The notes under the pieces: generated by a model
What the model was told of the DNA's origin: nothing
The model's database searches: none
The model's input: the letters and a program-made list of their open reading frames with translations, nothing else
Part shown: one piece after another, positions 17,636 through 29,756 of the stretch
Layout of the letters: every line of letters starts with the position of its first letter
Position numbering within the stretch: the first letter of the stretch is position 1
Source of the DNA: Vibrio sp. ES.051
GTDB lineage: Bacteria; Pseudomonadota; Gammaproteobacteria; Enterobacterales; Vibrionaceae
NCBI RefSeq assembly: GCF_002563795.1
Contig: NZ_PDJL01000004.1
Location: forward strand, 744,001-808,000
DNA length: 64,000 bases
Reading direction: 5' to 3'
Program-made: the position numbers and the translations under genes

Positions 17636-19486
17636 CTACTGAATTTGGCAGTTCAAACAGAATGCATACTGACCTTTCGGGTCATTAAAGCTTTGCAGTA
17701 AGCTCACATCTTGTTCAAACTGTTGAGCAACAGGTTGGATACTCTTAGGCAACAAACTAGTTGCATCGATACCTATAGACACTTTGACTTGCTTCATGAA
17801 CTCTTGTAAAAACAGCTCAGTTGGTGAAAGTGGTTCTTCAACCCAGTAAAGGCCGTAATCGGTCACATTTGCAAGTTTTGCTGCCAATTCGACGGCGTCA
17901 TCAAAGTCGCCCATTTGGTCGACAAGACCAAAGGATAGGGCATCTTGTCCCGTCCAAACTCGCCCTTGAGCCACCTTATCGACTTCCTCTAAAGACATAG
18001 CGCGGTTAGAGCCAACTAAAGAGATAAAACGCTTGTATCCGTGTTCAATACCTAGTTGGAAGACTTGCGAGGCGCCCTCGGAAAGGCCAGTCGTAATGCC
18101 ATCCCCCGAGAAGGGTGATGTACCAACCCCATCGGTATTGATACCTAACTTATTAAAGCCTTTTTCGAATGTCGTGATCACACTAAAGATGCCGATTGAA
18201 CCTGTCAGGGTGGTTGGCTGAGCAACGATCTTATCTGCGCTCATCGAGATCCAATATCCCCCAGATGCGGCCAAGCTCGACATAGAGACCACTACTGGTT
18301 TGCCGGCTTCTTTTAGTGCTTCAACTTCGTTCCGGATTACTTCAGAGGCAAAGGCACTTCCCCCTGGGCTATCGACACGCAGTACGACTGCTTTGACTTT
18401 GTCATCATTGCGGGCTTGACGAAGTAAGCTTGCAACCGTGTCACCGCCGATGGTGCCACGAGGTTGCTGGCCATCCATAATGGCACCGCTTGCAACCACA
18501 ACCGCGATGTCGTGTTTGGTCAAGTTGTAATCTGGACGAATAGTAGCGAGGTAATCGTAGTAACTTATTGCGTTGTAACTGTCTTGGCCATCACTACCAA
18601 ACTGTTTCGCAAACAGGGTGCGGATGTCTTGACGTGTTGCCAGTTCATCGACCAGACCGAGTTTTATCGCCAGTTGTGCGATATCACCGTCGACAGATTT
18701 CATTTCAGTAAGTAGCTCGTCCATCGTAGGGTTCAAGACGTTTGCATCGATGTTACGATTGGTTGTCACATCATCTACAAAGGCGCTCCATAGCTGGGTA
18801 ACCCAACGTGTTGCTGATTCTTTTGCCGCATCCGACATATCGTCACGAATAAATGGCTCAATGGCTGATTTGTAGGTGCCTACGCGAAATACGTGGGTGG
18901 AAACGTCCAGTTTTTCTAACAACGTTTTATAGTACATAGAGTAAGAGCTGTAACCCTTAATCAGTACGCCACCATCTGGCGCTAAGTACACTTTGTCGGC
19001 ATAACTTGCCAAGTAATATTGGCTTTGATTGTAAAAGTCGCCGACGGCGTAAACTGGCTTGCCTGACGTTTTAAATTCATTCAGCGCTTTAGCAATATAA
19101 CGAAGTTTCGTTAGATTTGTCTCTGGCATGTCGCGAAGTGCCAGAACTAACCCTGATACTTTCGGATCGTCTTTGGCATGGCGAATGGTATCAACGACAT
19201 CGAACAAGACATTTTCTTTAGGTAATTCATTACCGAAAACTGATCCAGCAAAAGAGTCCATCGGGTTGATATAGCGCCTTTGCTCAACAATTGGCCCGGA
19301 CAGGTTCATCACCAGCGCTGATTCTTTTTCGACGACAGGTAACCCCTCTCCGGTGTAGGTAAAAGCAAAGTAAAAAACGGCAATCATCAGCAAAAAGATC
19401 AAGTTTGCCAGCGCGAGTCTGATAAAGGTGATGCTTTTCCATATCCCCTTAAATATCAACCCAATAAATTTGAAGAGTTTTTTCAT
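17636..19486 (-). CDS. sppA: signal peptide peptidase SppA, 67 kDa type
   Basis: 616 aa. One N-terminal membrane anchor (about 20-44), then two tandem SppA-like halves. The general-base lysine lies in VGTYKSAIEPF (first half, about residue 205) and the nucleophile serine in SMSSLAASGGYW (second half, about residue 410), following VLRVDSPGGSAFASEVI. It digests cleaved signal peptides in the membrane. Length equals E. coli SppA (618). Confidence 0.96.
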   Translation of the reverse strand: MKKLFKFIGLIFKGIWKSITFIRLALANLIFLLMIAVFYFAFTYTGEGLPVVEKESALVMNLSGPIVEQRRYINPMDSFAGSVFGNELPKENVLFDVVDTIRHAKDDPKVSGLVLALRDMPETNLTKLRYIAKALNEFKTSGKPVYAVGDFYNQSQYYLASYADKVYLAPDGGVLIKGYSSYSMYYKTLLEKLDVSTHVFRVGTYKSAIEPFIRDDMSDAAKESATRWVTQLWSAFVDDVTTNRNIDANVLNPTMDELLTEMKSVDGDIAQLAIKLGLVDELATRQDIRTLFAKQFGSDGQDSYNAISYYDYLATIRPDYNLTKHDIAVVVASGAIMDGQQPRGTIGGDTVASLLRQARNDDKVKAVVLRVDSPGGSAFASEVIRNEVEALKEAGKPVVVSMSSLAASGGYWISMSADKIVAQPTTLTGSIGIFSVITTFEKGFNKLGINTDGVGTSPFSGDGITTGLSEGASQVFQLGIEHGYKRFISLVGSNRAMSLEEVDKVAQGRVWTGQDALSFGLVDQMGDFDDAVELAAKLANVTDYGLYWVEEPLSPTELFLQEFMKQVKVSIGIDATSLLPKSIQPVAQQFEQDVSLLQSFNDPKGQYAFCLNCQIQ

Positions 19487-19651
19487 CTTGTCTCCATAAC
19501 GAGATAGTCTTCCCTTAATCTTGCAAAGTATGGGTTCTTATCTCTAAGATCTCAAAAAATAACATTTTTTTAGCTTATCACGACCACTCAACAATTGGCA
19601 TATTTTCACGCGAGATTGATCGGTGTTACAAAAATGTAAACGCCTGTTTGA

Positions 19652-21724
<2,073 letters not shown>

Positions 21725-21756
21725 CGTGAAGCTATAAATAGCCTCAAATTATCCTG

Positions 21757-21792
21757 AAAAAGAAAGCTGCGACTCATGCGCAGTTTTCTTTC
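21757..21792. terminator. terminator between fadH and the MFS gene
   Basis: Stem AGAAAgCTGCG / CGCAGtTTTCT with T-rich ends on both strands, between convergent genes. Confidence 0.7.
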
Positions 21793-21811
21793 ATTGAGAT
21801 AAGCATAAAAG

Positions 21812-23128
21812 TTAATCGTTAATATCTGGCAGTTGTTTCGCCAGCAATACGCCTATTAATGTAATAAAAGAGAACACTAAGACGATCGACGAGAGACTAA
21901 GAACGTTTGCCATTGCACCAAGTGAACTCATCAATAAAAGCATTACGCCCACGACCGTGTTACTTACGGCCACATAGCTTGTGCGTTTGTCACCTTCGGC
22001 AATATCAATCAGATAGGTTTTTCGGCCTACACGTATGCCATCATGAGCAATACAAACACAAAAGTAGAGCAGCGGAATGACAAATAAAAAGGCGGGAGAA
22101 GAGGTTATCCAAGTGTCATAAACAAACAACGCGATGCCAAGTAGCGCGCTGATTGTTGCGCCAATCACCATGACACTTCGGCTCGAGTAATCAGACATGC
22201 GTCCCCAGAAAGGACCAGAGACAAACGAGGCTAACCCGCTTGAAAACATAAAGAGCGCCAACACCCACAACTGACCGCCGAGAGATTGTTGCGCCAATAC
22301 GATGTAATACGGCGCGCTCAATGCGGAGCATAAAAATAGCGTACGGGTAATAACAAAGCGCCGAAAAGTCACGTCAGTTTTTAACAGAACCAACTGCTTA
22401 AAGGCTTCTAACCCCCCGTTTTTACCACCGTCTACTTCGCCAGCATACTCATTAATACGAGCGTAGACCCAAGCTGCAACTAACCATATGATGCCGGCCA
22501 ACGCTAAACTGATGCTGTAAAAGCGTACGGTCGGTTCCACTCCCCAAAGCCAAGTCACTGCAAGAAGGCTAGCGAATACAAGAGTGACGAGCCCCGCAGC
22601 ACTTGAAGACCAGCCATTGACTTGGCCACGTTGGTTTTTAGGAATCGTTTTTCCTAATACATCTTTGGAAGCCACGGAGTTAAGACCACGCGAAAAACTG
22701 AAAACGACGAGGCATACGATGACAGCGTAACCAGCAGCAACGCCCGTCATAGTGAGGGTGACTAAGGCTAAGGCGAATATCGAAAGCGCTTGTAATACAC
22801 AACCAAGCACCCAAACCCACTTTCTTACCGGGAGCAGGCGAATGTAATACGCAATACTTAACTGCGGAATGAGTGAACCAGATTCGCGAATGGGCACTAG
22901 CCAACCAACTAAGTAAACGGGCGCGCCAAGGCTTTGTAATATCCATGGCAAAGTCACTTTGGGATTGATCAACGCATCCCCCAATTTTGTTAGAAATTGA
23001 GCATAAATGATTTTAAGGAAGTTACCAGGAACTTGATGACAAGCGGATTCAGGAATCGCTTTGCAGGCGCGGGCATCTTCGTCATTGATGATTTTTTCGT
23101 AAATGCTGTTTTGTTTATCTTTGTCCAT
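21812..23128 (-). CDS. MFS transporter
   Basis: 438 aa with about 12 hydrophobic segments in two halves and a long central polar loop (INEYAGEVDGGKNGGLEAF). After a charged N-terminal tail of roughly 30 residues comes YAQFLTKLGDALINPKVTLPW. Loop motifs such as RSVMVIGATIS and GRMSDYSSR resemble major-facilitator cytoplasmic loops. No substrate can be assigned by sequence reading. Confidence 0.8.
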   Translation of the reverse strand: MDKDKQNSIYEKIINDEDARACKAIPESACHQVPGNFLKIIYAQFLTKLGDALINPKVTLPWILQSLGAPVYLVGWLVPIRESGSLIPQLSIAYYIRLLPVRKWVWVLGCVLQALSIFALALVTLTMTGVAAGYAVIVCLVVFSFSRGLNSVASKDVLGKTIPKNQRGQVNGWSSSAAGLVTLVFASLLAVTWLWGVEPTVRFYSISLALAGIIWLVAAWVYARINEYAGEVDGGKNGGLEAFKQLVLLKTDVTFRRFVITRTLFLCSALSAPYYIVLAQQSLGGQLWVLALFMFSSGLASFVSGPFWGRMSDYSSRSVMVIGATISALLGIALFVYDTWITSSPAFLFVIPLLYFCVCIAHDGIRVGRKTYLIDIAEGDKRTSYVAVSNTVVGVMLLLMSSLGAMANVLSLSSIVLVFSFITLIGVLLAKQLPDIND

Positions 23129-23303
23129 CTACCTGCCTATATTCAACCTATTCATTTTACGAATAAATTTACAGTAAACCTTGATGAGTGTTAAGTGAAG
23201 CAAGTTATTAAATCCTCAGAAAACAGGTTGTTATTTGGATGAAAGGATTATGCTAAAGTGAGTAACAAAGAAAATAACAGTGATATTCAATAAGGACTCT
23301 CTC

Positions 23304-23852
23304 ATGGAAGCGCTCGAACTTTTGCTCAATCGCCGATCTATTGCGAAATTATCTGCACCTGCGCCAGAAGGCAAAGCATTGGAGAACATCATTCGTGCTG
23401 GGCTTCGTGCCCCTGATCACGCAGGTTTAACGCCTTGGCGCTTTGTGATTGCTCAGGGAGATGGACTAAAGAGACTGTCAGACATTTTGGTCAAAGCGGC
23501 AATGGCGGAAAACAGTGATGAAACTGTTGTGGAAAAGATAAAAAATGCGCCATTTCGCGCACCTATGGTAATTACCGTGATTGCTAAAGTAACCGAACAT
23601 GAGAAAGTGCCTGTATTAGAACAGTATCTCTCTGCCGGTTGTGCAGCACAAGCGATGCAGATGACAGCGGTAGCACAAGGCTTCCAAGGTTTTTGGCGAT
23701 CGAGTAAATGGATGTTTCATCCAGAAGTTCATCAAGCGTTTGGCTTAAAGGGTGAAGATAAAATCGTAGGATTTTTATACCTAGGCACACCGGGTTGCAC
23801 ACCAATGAAAGTACCAGAGCGTGACTTGTCAAAGTTTGTTGAGTTTCAATAA
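23304..23852 (+). CDS. ydjA: YdjA-like nitroreductase family protein
   Basis: 182 aa from ATG 23304 (AAGGAC upstream). It aligns with E. coli YdjA throughout: ALELLLNRRSIAKL, RAPDHAGLTPWRF, NAPFRAPMVITVIAK, AQAMQMTAVAQGFQGFWRS and KIVGFLYLGTP. A minimal FMN-dependent nitroreductase fold; the physiological substrate is unknown. Confidence 0.9.
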   Translation: MEALELLLNRRSIAKLSAPAPEGKALENIIRAGLRAPDHAGLTPWRFVIAQGDGLKRLSDILVKAAMAENSDETVVEKIKNAPFRAPMVITVIAKVTEHEKVPVLEQYLSAGCAAQAMQMTAVAQGFQGFWRSSKWMFHPEVHQAFGLKGEDKIVGFLYLGTPGCTPMKVPERDLSKFVEFQ

Positions 23853-23957
23853 ATATATTTAAAAAAAAACGGATTACTGTTTATCTATACAGTTTTTCTT
23901 GATTTTTTAGGGTGAGATTCGATAATGTAGCCCTTATTATTATGATGTCTAAATGTT

Positions 23958-25925
23958 ATGTCTCGTCTGTTTATCGCTGAAAAACCAAGTTTAGGTCGTG
24001 CAATAGCGGCCGCATTGCCTACCCCCCAAAAGAAAGACCAAGGCTTTATTCGCTGTGGTAACGGTGATGTAGTGACTTGGTGTATCGGGCATTTATTAGA
24101 ACAGGTAGAGCCAGACGCTTACGACGAGCGTTATAAAAAGTGGAGTATGACGGATTTGCCGATTATTCCACAGCAGTGGCAATTGAGACCGAGAAAAAGT
24201 GCGAGCAAGCAGTTAACCGTGATTCGTAAGTTACTCAAGGAAGCGAATGAAGTCATTCACGCCGGAGACCCAGACCGCGAAGGTCAATTGTTGGTGGATG
24301 AGGTATTGGAACACTGCAAGCTTTCCAAAACCAAAAAAGCAGCGACTCAACGTTTGCTTATCTCAGACTTGAACTTGCCAGCGGTCAAGCGAGCATTGAG
24401 TTCAATGCGCAGTAATCGTGAGTTTATCCCGCTTTCTGTATCGGCACTCGCTCGTTCTAGGGCCGATTGGCTGTACGGAATGAACATGTCTCGTGCTTAC
24501 ACACTGCTTGGTCAAAAAGCAGGTTATCAAGGTGTATTATCTGTGGGGCGGGTTCAAACGCCGGTGTTAGGTTTGGTGGTTCGCCGTGATGAAGAAATAG
24601 AAAATTTTGTGGCGAAAGACTTTTTTACACTGCATGCATTGATTCCGTATCAAGATAACAATGGCACATTCGATATTCGCGCACGCTGGAAGCCGAGTGA
24701 AGCCTGTCAGCCTTGGCAAGATGAAGAAGGGCGAGTGCTGAGCCGAAAGCTAGTGGAAAACGTAGCAAGTCGGATTAAAAATCAGCCAGCTAAAGTCACC
24801 GAGTCCGAGCAAAAGCAGACCAAGCAATCGGCGCCGCTTCCGTATTCGTTGTCGGCACTACAGATTGACGCTGCAAAGCGTTATGGGCTGAGTGCTCAAC
24901 AGGCTTTAGACACTTGTCAGGCTTTGTATGAAAAGCATAAGTTGATCACTTATCCACGCTCAGATTGTCGCTACTTACCGATGGAGCATTATGCGCAAGC
25001 AAGGACGGTAACCTCAGCCATCGCGAACAATACCAAAGAGCTACAAAGTGCGGTTCAGGGAGCCGATTTAACTCTGAAATCAAAAGCATGGAACGATAAA
25101 AAGGTCGATGCACACCATGCGATTATTCCCACACCAAAGCAAGCGAATGTAAACGCTCTTTCTGCTAATGAAATGAAAATATATCAGTTGATCGCTCGTC
25201 AATATCTTATGCAGTTTTACCCTACAGCGGTATACGCAGAAGCAAAACTCGTGTTTGACATCGCTGGTGGCACATTCATCGCTAAAGGACGTCAATTGTT
25301 ATCATCTGGCTGGAAAGTGTTAATGGGAAAAACGGACAAAGATGATGAAGGGATTGATGCTGTACCACCATTATCGGAGGGGACAGTATTGACTTGTCGA
25401 GAGGGTGAAATTAAAGATCGTAAAACCGAACCCCCGAAGCATTTTACGGAAGCGACGCTTCTACAAGCGATGACGGGCATTGCTCGATATGTTGCGGATA
25501 AAGAGTTAAAGAAAATATTGCGCGATACCGACGGCTTGGGCACGGAGGCAACGCGAGCCGGTATTTTAGATACGTTATTCAAACGCCAACTGTTGACACG
25601 TCAAGGCAAGTCGATACTCAGCTCTCAAGCTGGGCGGGGGTTAATTCATGCACTGCCACAAGATGCGACTTATCCTGATATGACGGCGAATTGGGAACAT
25701 CAGTTACAAGGAATGTCAGAAAGAAATCAGGCGTATCAACCCTTCATGCAAGCATTAGAGCAACGAATTAGTGGTTTGATGGGGCAGGTTAAATCAGGGC
25801 CGATCCCGGACTCATTACGTCATCTCCCTAAAGTAGATCGTCCTGCATTCAAACGTAATAAACGGAGCTATGCGAAAGGAGGCGCTGCTAAATCGGGTGC
25901 CTCCAAACGTAAATCCACATCATAA
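23958..25925 (+). CDS. topB: DNA topoisomerase III
   Basis: 655 aa type IA topoisomerase. Toprim domain at the N-terminus ([29 protein letters not shown]) and the active-site tyrosine Y332 in [13 protein letters not shown]-terminal basic tail rich in K, R, S and G, without zinc fingers. It decatenates DNA and resolves recombination intermediates with RecQ-type helicases. Length matches E. coli TopB (653). Confidence 0.95.
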   Translation: MSRLFIAEKPSLGRAIAAALPTPQKKDQGFIRCGNGDVVTWCIGHLLEQVEPDAYDERYKKWSMTDLPIIPQQWQLRPRKSASKQLTVIRKLLKEANEVIHAGDPDREGQLLVDEVLEHCKLSKTKKAATQRLLISDLNLPAVKRALSSMRSNREFIPLSVSALARSRADWLYGMNMSRAYTLLGQKAGYQGVLSVGRVQTPVLGLVVRRDEEIENFVAKDFFTLHALIPYQDNNGTFDIRARWKPSEACQPWQDEEGRVLSRKLVENVASRIKNQPAKVTESEQKQTKQSAPLPYSLSALQIDAAKRYGLSAQQALDTCQALYEKHKLITYPRSDCRYLPMEHYAQARTVTSAIANNTKELQSAVQGADLTLKSKAWNDKKVDAHHAIIPTPKQANVNALSANEMKIYQLIARQYLMQFYPTAVYAEAKLVFDIAGGTFIAKGRQLLSSGWKVLMGKTDKDDEGIDAVPPLSEGTVLTCREGEIKDRKTEPPKHFTEATLLQAMTGIARYVADKELKKILRDTDGLGTEATRAGILDTLFKRQLLTRQGKSILSSQAGRGLIHALPQDATYPDMTANWEHQLQGMSERNQAYQPFMQALEQRISGLMGQVKSGPIPDSLRHLPKVDRPAFKRNKRSYAKGGAAKSGASKRKSTS

Positions 25926-26007
25926 AGCGCCAACTCAAAAGGTCATTGTTGCTTTGGGTTGCACGTCTATCATACCGTCAAGAGGCCACCTATTGATGGC
26001 TTATTGA

Positions 26008-26697
26008 TCACCAAGGGAGCTCGGTACCATCATAGTTAATAAATTGACCTGAATTTTGGGGGGTGCTCTGTGTAATCACGTTTGCTAACCCCTTTGCTGA
26101 CGTCTGTGTATCAATCAAAGCATTGGGTCCACCCATCGCGGTACGCACCCAACCGGGATGAAGCGCTAACACGGTAAATCCTTCAGAGGTTAAATCGTTG
26201 CTTAAGCTCTTAACGACGGAGTTAAGTGCCGCTTTCGATGAGCGATAGATATAGCCTCCGCCGGAAGTGTTCTCGGTCATGCTGCCGACTTTCGATGAAA
26301 TACAAGCAATCTTTTTCGTAGCGCCTTGCTGTAATAGTGGGTAAAAGCTCTCAATCAGCTTTAATGGAGCAATGGTGTTAATTTCAAATACTTTGCGCCA
26401 TTCTTCAACATCGGTATTGCCGAAGCCATAACCCTTAGGCCCGTAATAGCCTGCGTTGTTTATTAGCAAGTCGATAGCTGGAAGTTCGCCAGTAAGCTTA
26501 GCCACTTGGTCATAGTTAGTCACATCCAGTTCGTGTAAAGACAATGAGTCGTAGCGTGATGCTAATGCTCGTAGTTCTGAACAGCTTTCAAGAGAGCGGC
26601 TAGTGGCGTGTACTTGGCTGCCTTGTTGCAAGTACAGCTCGGTTAAACTTAAGCCGATGCCTCGGTTTGCACCAGTAATAAAGACCGTTTGACTCAT
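26008..26697 (-). CDS. short-chain dehydrogenase/reductase (C-factor-like)
   Basis: 229 aa Rossmann enzyme. Cofactor loop TGANRGIG at residues 8-15, NNAG near 80, catalytic Ser in ACISSKVGSM, and YIYRSSK supplying the YxxxK pair. HPGWVRTAMGG toward the C-terminus is typical of the C-factor/sniffer subgroup. NAD(P)-dependent reduction of an unknown carbonyl substrate. Convergent with topB. Confidence 0.85.
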   Translation of the reverse strand: MSQTVFITGANRGIGLSLTELYLQQGSQVHATSRSLESCSELRALASRYDSLSLHELDVTNYDQVAKLTGELPAIDLLINNAGYYGPKGYGFGNTDVEEWRKVFEINTIAPLKLIESFYPLLQQGATKKIACISSKVGSMTENTSGGGYIYRSSKAALNSVVKSLSNDLTSEGFTVLALHPGWVRTAMGGPNALIDTQTSAKGLANVITQSTPQNSGQFINYDGTELPW

Positions 26698-26872
26698 AAA
26701 AACACCTACCTTGTTGATCTAAACAGAGGCCATTGTGTTAGCGGAGAATAATAAAATCAACTAACCATTAGGCACTCAATGTGATCGTTAAAAAAGCAGC
26801 GCATAAAAACCAACGATTGTATCTAGTATGGCAAAGGCAATGTGTTTCTATTTAACTTGTTTTTGTCAGTGC

Positions 26873-26897
26873 TGAAAATCATTATCAATTAGAATTG
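26873..26897 (+). promoter_or_regulatory. possible Fur box upstream of the histone-deacetylase-like gene
   Basis: AAAATCATTATCAATTAG resembles the GATAATGATAATCATTATC consensus: on the reverse strand it holds TTGATAATGATTTTC. It lies about 55-80 bases before the ATG. Only a partial match. Confidence 0.35.
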
Positions 26898-26953
26898 TTT
26901 TTATTAACTTGGAGTTGATATTATTTCACAACGATTGTTAATAAGAAAATCTC

Positions 26954-27874
26954 ATGCTGCCACTGATCTACCACCCAATCTATTCGCAACTTCAATTACC
27001 TAAAGGTCATCGCTATCCAATTATGAAATACAAGTACCTTTACCAATCGGTTATGGCACAAATCGAAAAGGAGGGGTGGGGAAAGCAGGTGCAGTTTTTC
27101 CAGCCGGAGGCATTAACTGTCGATGAGATAAAGCAAGTTCATGATGAAGAGTATGTCGACTTACTTATTAAAGGTAATATGCCTACCGCGAAAATGCGCC
27201 GTATCGGTTTTCCTTGGAGTGAGCTCCTGATCACAAGAACATTAACCTCTGCGGCAGGGACGGTCTTAACGGCGGAAAAGGCACTTGAGTATGGTGTCGC
27301 GATTCATTTGAGTGGTGGGTACCATCATGCACACAAAGATTTTGGCAGTGGGTTCTGTTTATTTAATGATCTGGTCATCGCCGCAAAGCAGATGTTAGAT
27401 ATCGAATATGTGGACAAGGTCTTGATTATCGATAGTGATGTGCATCATGGTGACGGAACGGCAACGCTTTGCCAAGCAGAGCCAGACATTATTACGTTAT
27501 CATTTCACTGCGATAAAAACTTCCCTGCGAGAAAGCCTCAATCAGATCTGGATGTTCCTCTCGTTCGCGGGACAGAGGATGAAACATTTCTAATGACATT
27601 CAAAGAAGTCGTTGAAATGGCCCTTAACCTCCATCGTCCAGATCTGGTGATCTATGATGCTGGTGTGGATATCCATCAAGATGATGAACTAGGTTATTTT
27701 AATGTATCTACGCAAGGCATTGCAGAGCGCGACCAATTTTTAATGCAAACGATGAAAGAGAGAAGCATTCCCGTTGCGGCAGTGGTTGGGGGAGGATACC
27801 GAACGAATCACGCAGATTTGGTACCAATTCACTTACAGTTAATTAATGCTGCTAGCGAAGTGTTTATCAATTAG
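26954..27874 (+). CDS. histone deacetylase family protein
   Basis: 306 aa, arginase/deacetylase fold. The active-site pair lies in SGGYHHAHKDFGSGFC, zinc ligands in DSDVHHGDGTA and YDAGVDIHQDDELG, and the C-terminal glycine loop is GGGYRTN. Bacterial members deacetylate small molecules such as acetoin-related or polyamine substrates, or proteins; the substrate is unknown here. It is the last chromosomal gene before the tRNA-Ser island, followed by a terminator that would originally have faced the tRNA gene. Confidence 0.9.
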   Translation: MLPLIYHPIYSQLQLPKGHRYPIMKYKYLYQSVMAQIEKEGWGKQVQFFQPEALTVDEIKQVHDEEYVDLLIKGNMPTAKMRRIGFPWSELLITRTLTSAAGTVLTAEKALEYGVAIHLSGGYHHAHKDFGSGFCLFNDLVIAAKQMLDIEYVDKVLIIDSDVHHGDGTATLCQAEPDIITLSFHCDKNFPARKPQSDLDVPLVRGTEDETFLMTFKEVVEMALNLHRPDLVIYDAGVDIHQDDELGYFNVSTQGIAERDQFLMQTMKERSIPVAAVVGGGYRTNHADLVPIHLQLINAASEVFIN

Positions 27875-27928
27875 CTAAATGCATCAGAGGGGAAAATTCC
27901 CCTCGACTGGGTAGATATCCTAAAACGA

Positions 27929-27956
27929 CAAAGGCCTGCAAAAATGCAGGCTTTTT
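27929..27956 (+). terminator. terminator after the histone-deacetylase-like gene
   Basis: Stem GCCTGCA / TGCAGGC, loop AAAA, then TTTTT. Confidence 0.85.
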
Positions 27957-27962
27957 AAATAA

Positions 27963-27990
27963 TGGCGGAGAGATAGGGATTTGAACCCTA
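27963..27990. repeat. attachment repeat, left (partial tRNA-Ser 3' end)
   Basis: 28 bases identical to 33353-33380, covering the encoded CCA, acceptor 3' strand and T-arm of tRNA-Ser read on the minus strand. Beyond 27990 the two copies diverge completely, so this side is only a 3' stub. Confidence 0.85.
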
Positions 27991-28205
27991 TCTCTTTGAA
28001 AACCTATATTTATCAAGCTCTTGAGTTTATTAGCTTTCTTCGATTATCAATCAAATGTCAGGTTGACAGTTGTGAATCACATTTAGTATACAAAAACAGC
28101 TTAACTTAGCAAGTGAATCAAGCAGATAACGCGATAAAATTTTGTAGACAAAGATAACTAAAGGACGATGGTTGTGATTTCAGACATTGTATAAATCAAT
28201 AAACT

Positions 28206-28251
28206 TAACCCCTTGGAGGGATAAATATGGTATTATCCCCCTGAGGGGTTA
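28206..28251 (+). promoter_or_regulatory. paired HipB-type operators upstream of orphan hipB
   Basis: Two 18-base sites, TAACC-N8-GGATA (28206-28223) and TATCC-N8-GGTTA (28234-28251), each differ by one base from the E. coli HipB operator TATCC-N8-GGATA. They are near reverse complements of each other, centred 28 bp apart, and together form a large palindrome that covers the likely -10 (TATTAT at 28231). Confidence 0.65.
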
Positions 28252-28271
28252 AAAATGTTTTGGAGAATATG

Positions 28272-28523
28272 ATGTTGATTACAAGTCCCAGGCAGTTGGG
28301 AATATACCTAAGAGATGTGCGTCGAACTCAAAAACGCAATCAAACTTTAGTTGGTGACATTGTGGGTTTGAAACAAACCACGGTGTCAAAACTGGAACGA
28401 GATCCAGCTTCGTCAAGCATCGAGAGTTTAATGCGCCTACTGTCTTCTCTTAACCTTGAGCTACATATTGAAGAGAAGGTCGTAGGCAGAGACCCAGGCA
28501 AGTTTGATCCTGACGATTGGTAA
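28272..28523 (+). CDS. hipB: orphan HipB-like antitoxin/repressor
   Basis: 83 aa helix-turn-helix protein. It shares size and layout with E. coli HipB: ITSPRQLGIYLRDVRR, the HTH GLKQTTVSKLERDP, then SIESLMRLLSSLNLELHI and a disordered acidic tail ending in Trp, as HipB does. GGAG sits 6 bases before ATG 28272. No hipA kinase follows: the next gene is on the other strand. It may be a leftover antitoxin or a stand-alone regulator of its own promoter. Confidence 0.75.
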   Translation: MLITSPRQLGIYLRDVRRTQKRNQTLVGDIVGLKQTTVSKLERDPASSSIESLMRLLSSLNLELHIEEKVVGRDPGKFDPDDW

Positions 28524-28587
28524 ATCGTCTTGAAACTAAGTTGAGTCTTAACCTTACAAAGATTAATCTTTACTCAATAAGAAGATA

Positions 28588-29343
28588 TTATATGTGGTAA
28601 TCCAGTAAACTATCTGGATCTGGGTGGTGTGATGAGCAGCAATTTACGCATGTATGATTGCATTTTTTCTTTCGACGTGCGCTCTTATCTGAAGCAACAT
28701 CTTTAAGCGCTATGGCAATGTGTCTTACTGTGAATATTTGCCCAGTGGCTTTACTATTATGGGTCGTTTCAAAGTAATTATCGCCTACATTAGTAGTAAA
28801 GTTGACGCTAAACTCTGGGCTTTTATTTTCTTTACGCGACAAGTATTGCTTCCATTTACTAAGCATCTCACTACTGTTATTTTCTTTACAGTAAATCAGT
28901 AGTGCGCCATCTTTGAACGCACGTGTCCCATACCGATCTGATAACTGTCGAAACCCTTCCATAATGTGCGTTGTACTATAGTCGATCTTGGCTTCAGCCA
29001 AAAAACGGAAGTTTTGCTGAGATTCTTCAATGCATATATCACAGTTCCCTGAAAAAGACGTGTCATGAGTCGCTGCGTGATTCAAGAAATGTAAAAGATT
29101 AACTAATTCAATGGTGATTCTGTCCTCAGTATCATGCTCTCTATGGATAGGGTGCATCTCTAGTCGTTGGATTGTTTTCTCTAAGCCATTGTAAACTCTT
29201 ACTAAATTTTGGTTATAGTCTTGCCTTGCAAGATCTGAGTGTAATCCAGCCGTACAATTAGGAAGAGTATCTTTAAAAAAGCCACTTTCAACTTGAGCTA
29301 GAGTTAAAGACCCATAAGGTAATGAAGAAGCTTGATTGTTCAA
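28588..29343 (-). CDS. uncharacterised protein with PD-(D/E)xK-like signature (operon gene 3)
   Basis: 251 aa. E79, D102 (in NCDICIE) and E117-A-K119 (in FLAEAKIDY) are spaced like the acid-acid-ExK core of PD-(D/E)xK nucleases, with Q133 and Y138 after it, recalling the QxxxY of RecB-type members. The C-terminus is a Cys/His-rich knuckle (CNHTCVNCCSSHH). ATG overlaps the stop of the upstream gene by 4 bases, so translation is coupled. No named family recognised; a nuclease role is inference. Confidence 0.6.
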   Translation of the reverse strand: MNNQASSLPYGSLTLAQVESGFFKDTLPNCTAGLHSDLARQDYNQNLVRVYNGLEKTIQRLEMHPIHREHDTEDRITIELVNLLHFLNHAATHDTSFSGNCDICIEESQQNFRFLAEAKIDYSTTHIMEGFRQLSDRYGTRAFKDGALLIYCKENNSSEMLSKWKQYLSRKENKSPEFSVNFTTNVGDNYFETTHNSKATGQIFTVRHIAIALKDVASDKSARRKKKCNHTCVNCCSSHHPDPDSLLDYHI

Positions 29344-29756
29344 CTAATCGCTCCCTCTGCATTGATAAATTCATGAGAAAGAACGAAAGAAAGTGTTACT
29401 TCATTTTCAAAGTTAGGGATTTCCCTACCTGTGACTGGATGATACAAAGCGCCGTCTTTCTGGGCTTCATATATCTCATCTGCTGTAATCTCGAACAAGC
29501 CATTATCATATAACTCATACCTGAGATTAAGTACGTGTATAGAGGGATGTACCAAGTAGTTTGTAGCTTTATAGACAAGTTCGTTTTCAGTGTTACTCAA
29601 CCCACTATATTCACATAATTCGCGCAAGTTGATAGGAGTATCTTGAAGATACTCCTTTTGAATGCTGAGAGATCTCAATACACGCTCTATGACTGGGAGC
29701 ACATCAGTGTCCTCCCAATCATTGTGAATGCGTATAATTAGATCATTTAGATTCAT
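29340..29756 (-). CDS. uncharacterised protein (operon gene 2)
   Basis: 138 aa, acidic, predicted alpha/beta. After an N-terminal helical part (LNDLIIRIHNDWED) come INLRELCEYSGLSNTENELVYKATNYLV, which could be a winged-helix, then a beta-rich part with HPVTGREIPNF. It overlaps both neighbours by 4 bases (ATGA type), so the three proteins are probably made in balanced amounts and may form a complex. Family not recognised. Confidence 0.65.
   Translation of the reverse strand: MNLNDLIIRIHNDWEDTDVLPVIERVLRSLSIQKEYLQDTPINLRELCEYSGLSNTENELVYKATNYLVHPSIHVLNLRYELYDNGLFEITADEIYEAQKDGALYHPVTGREIPNFENEVTLSFVLSHEFINAEGAIS

Noticed and set aside
27886..27906. Hairpin GAGGGGAA / TTCCCCTC after the histone-deacetylase-like gene as the terminator
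   Set aside because: No T-run follows; the hairpin 25 bases further on with TTTTT is the real terminator.
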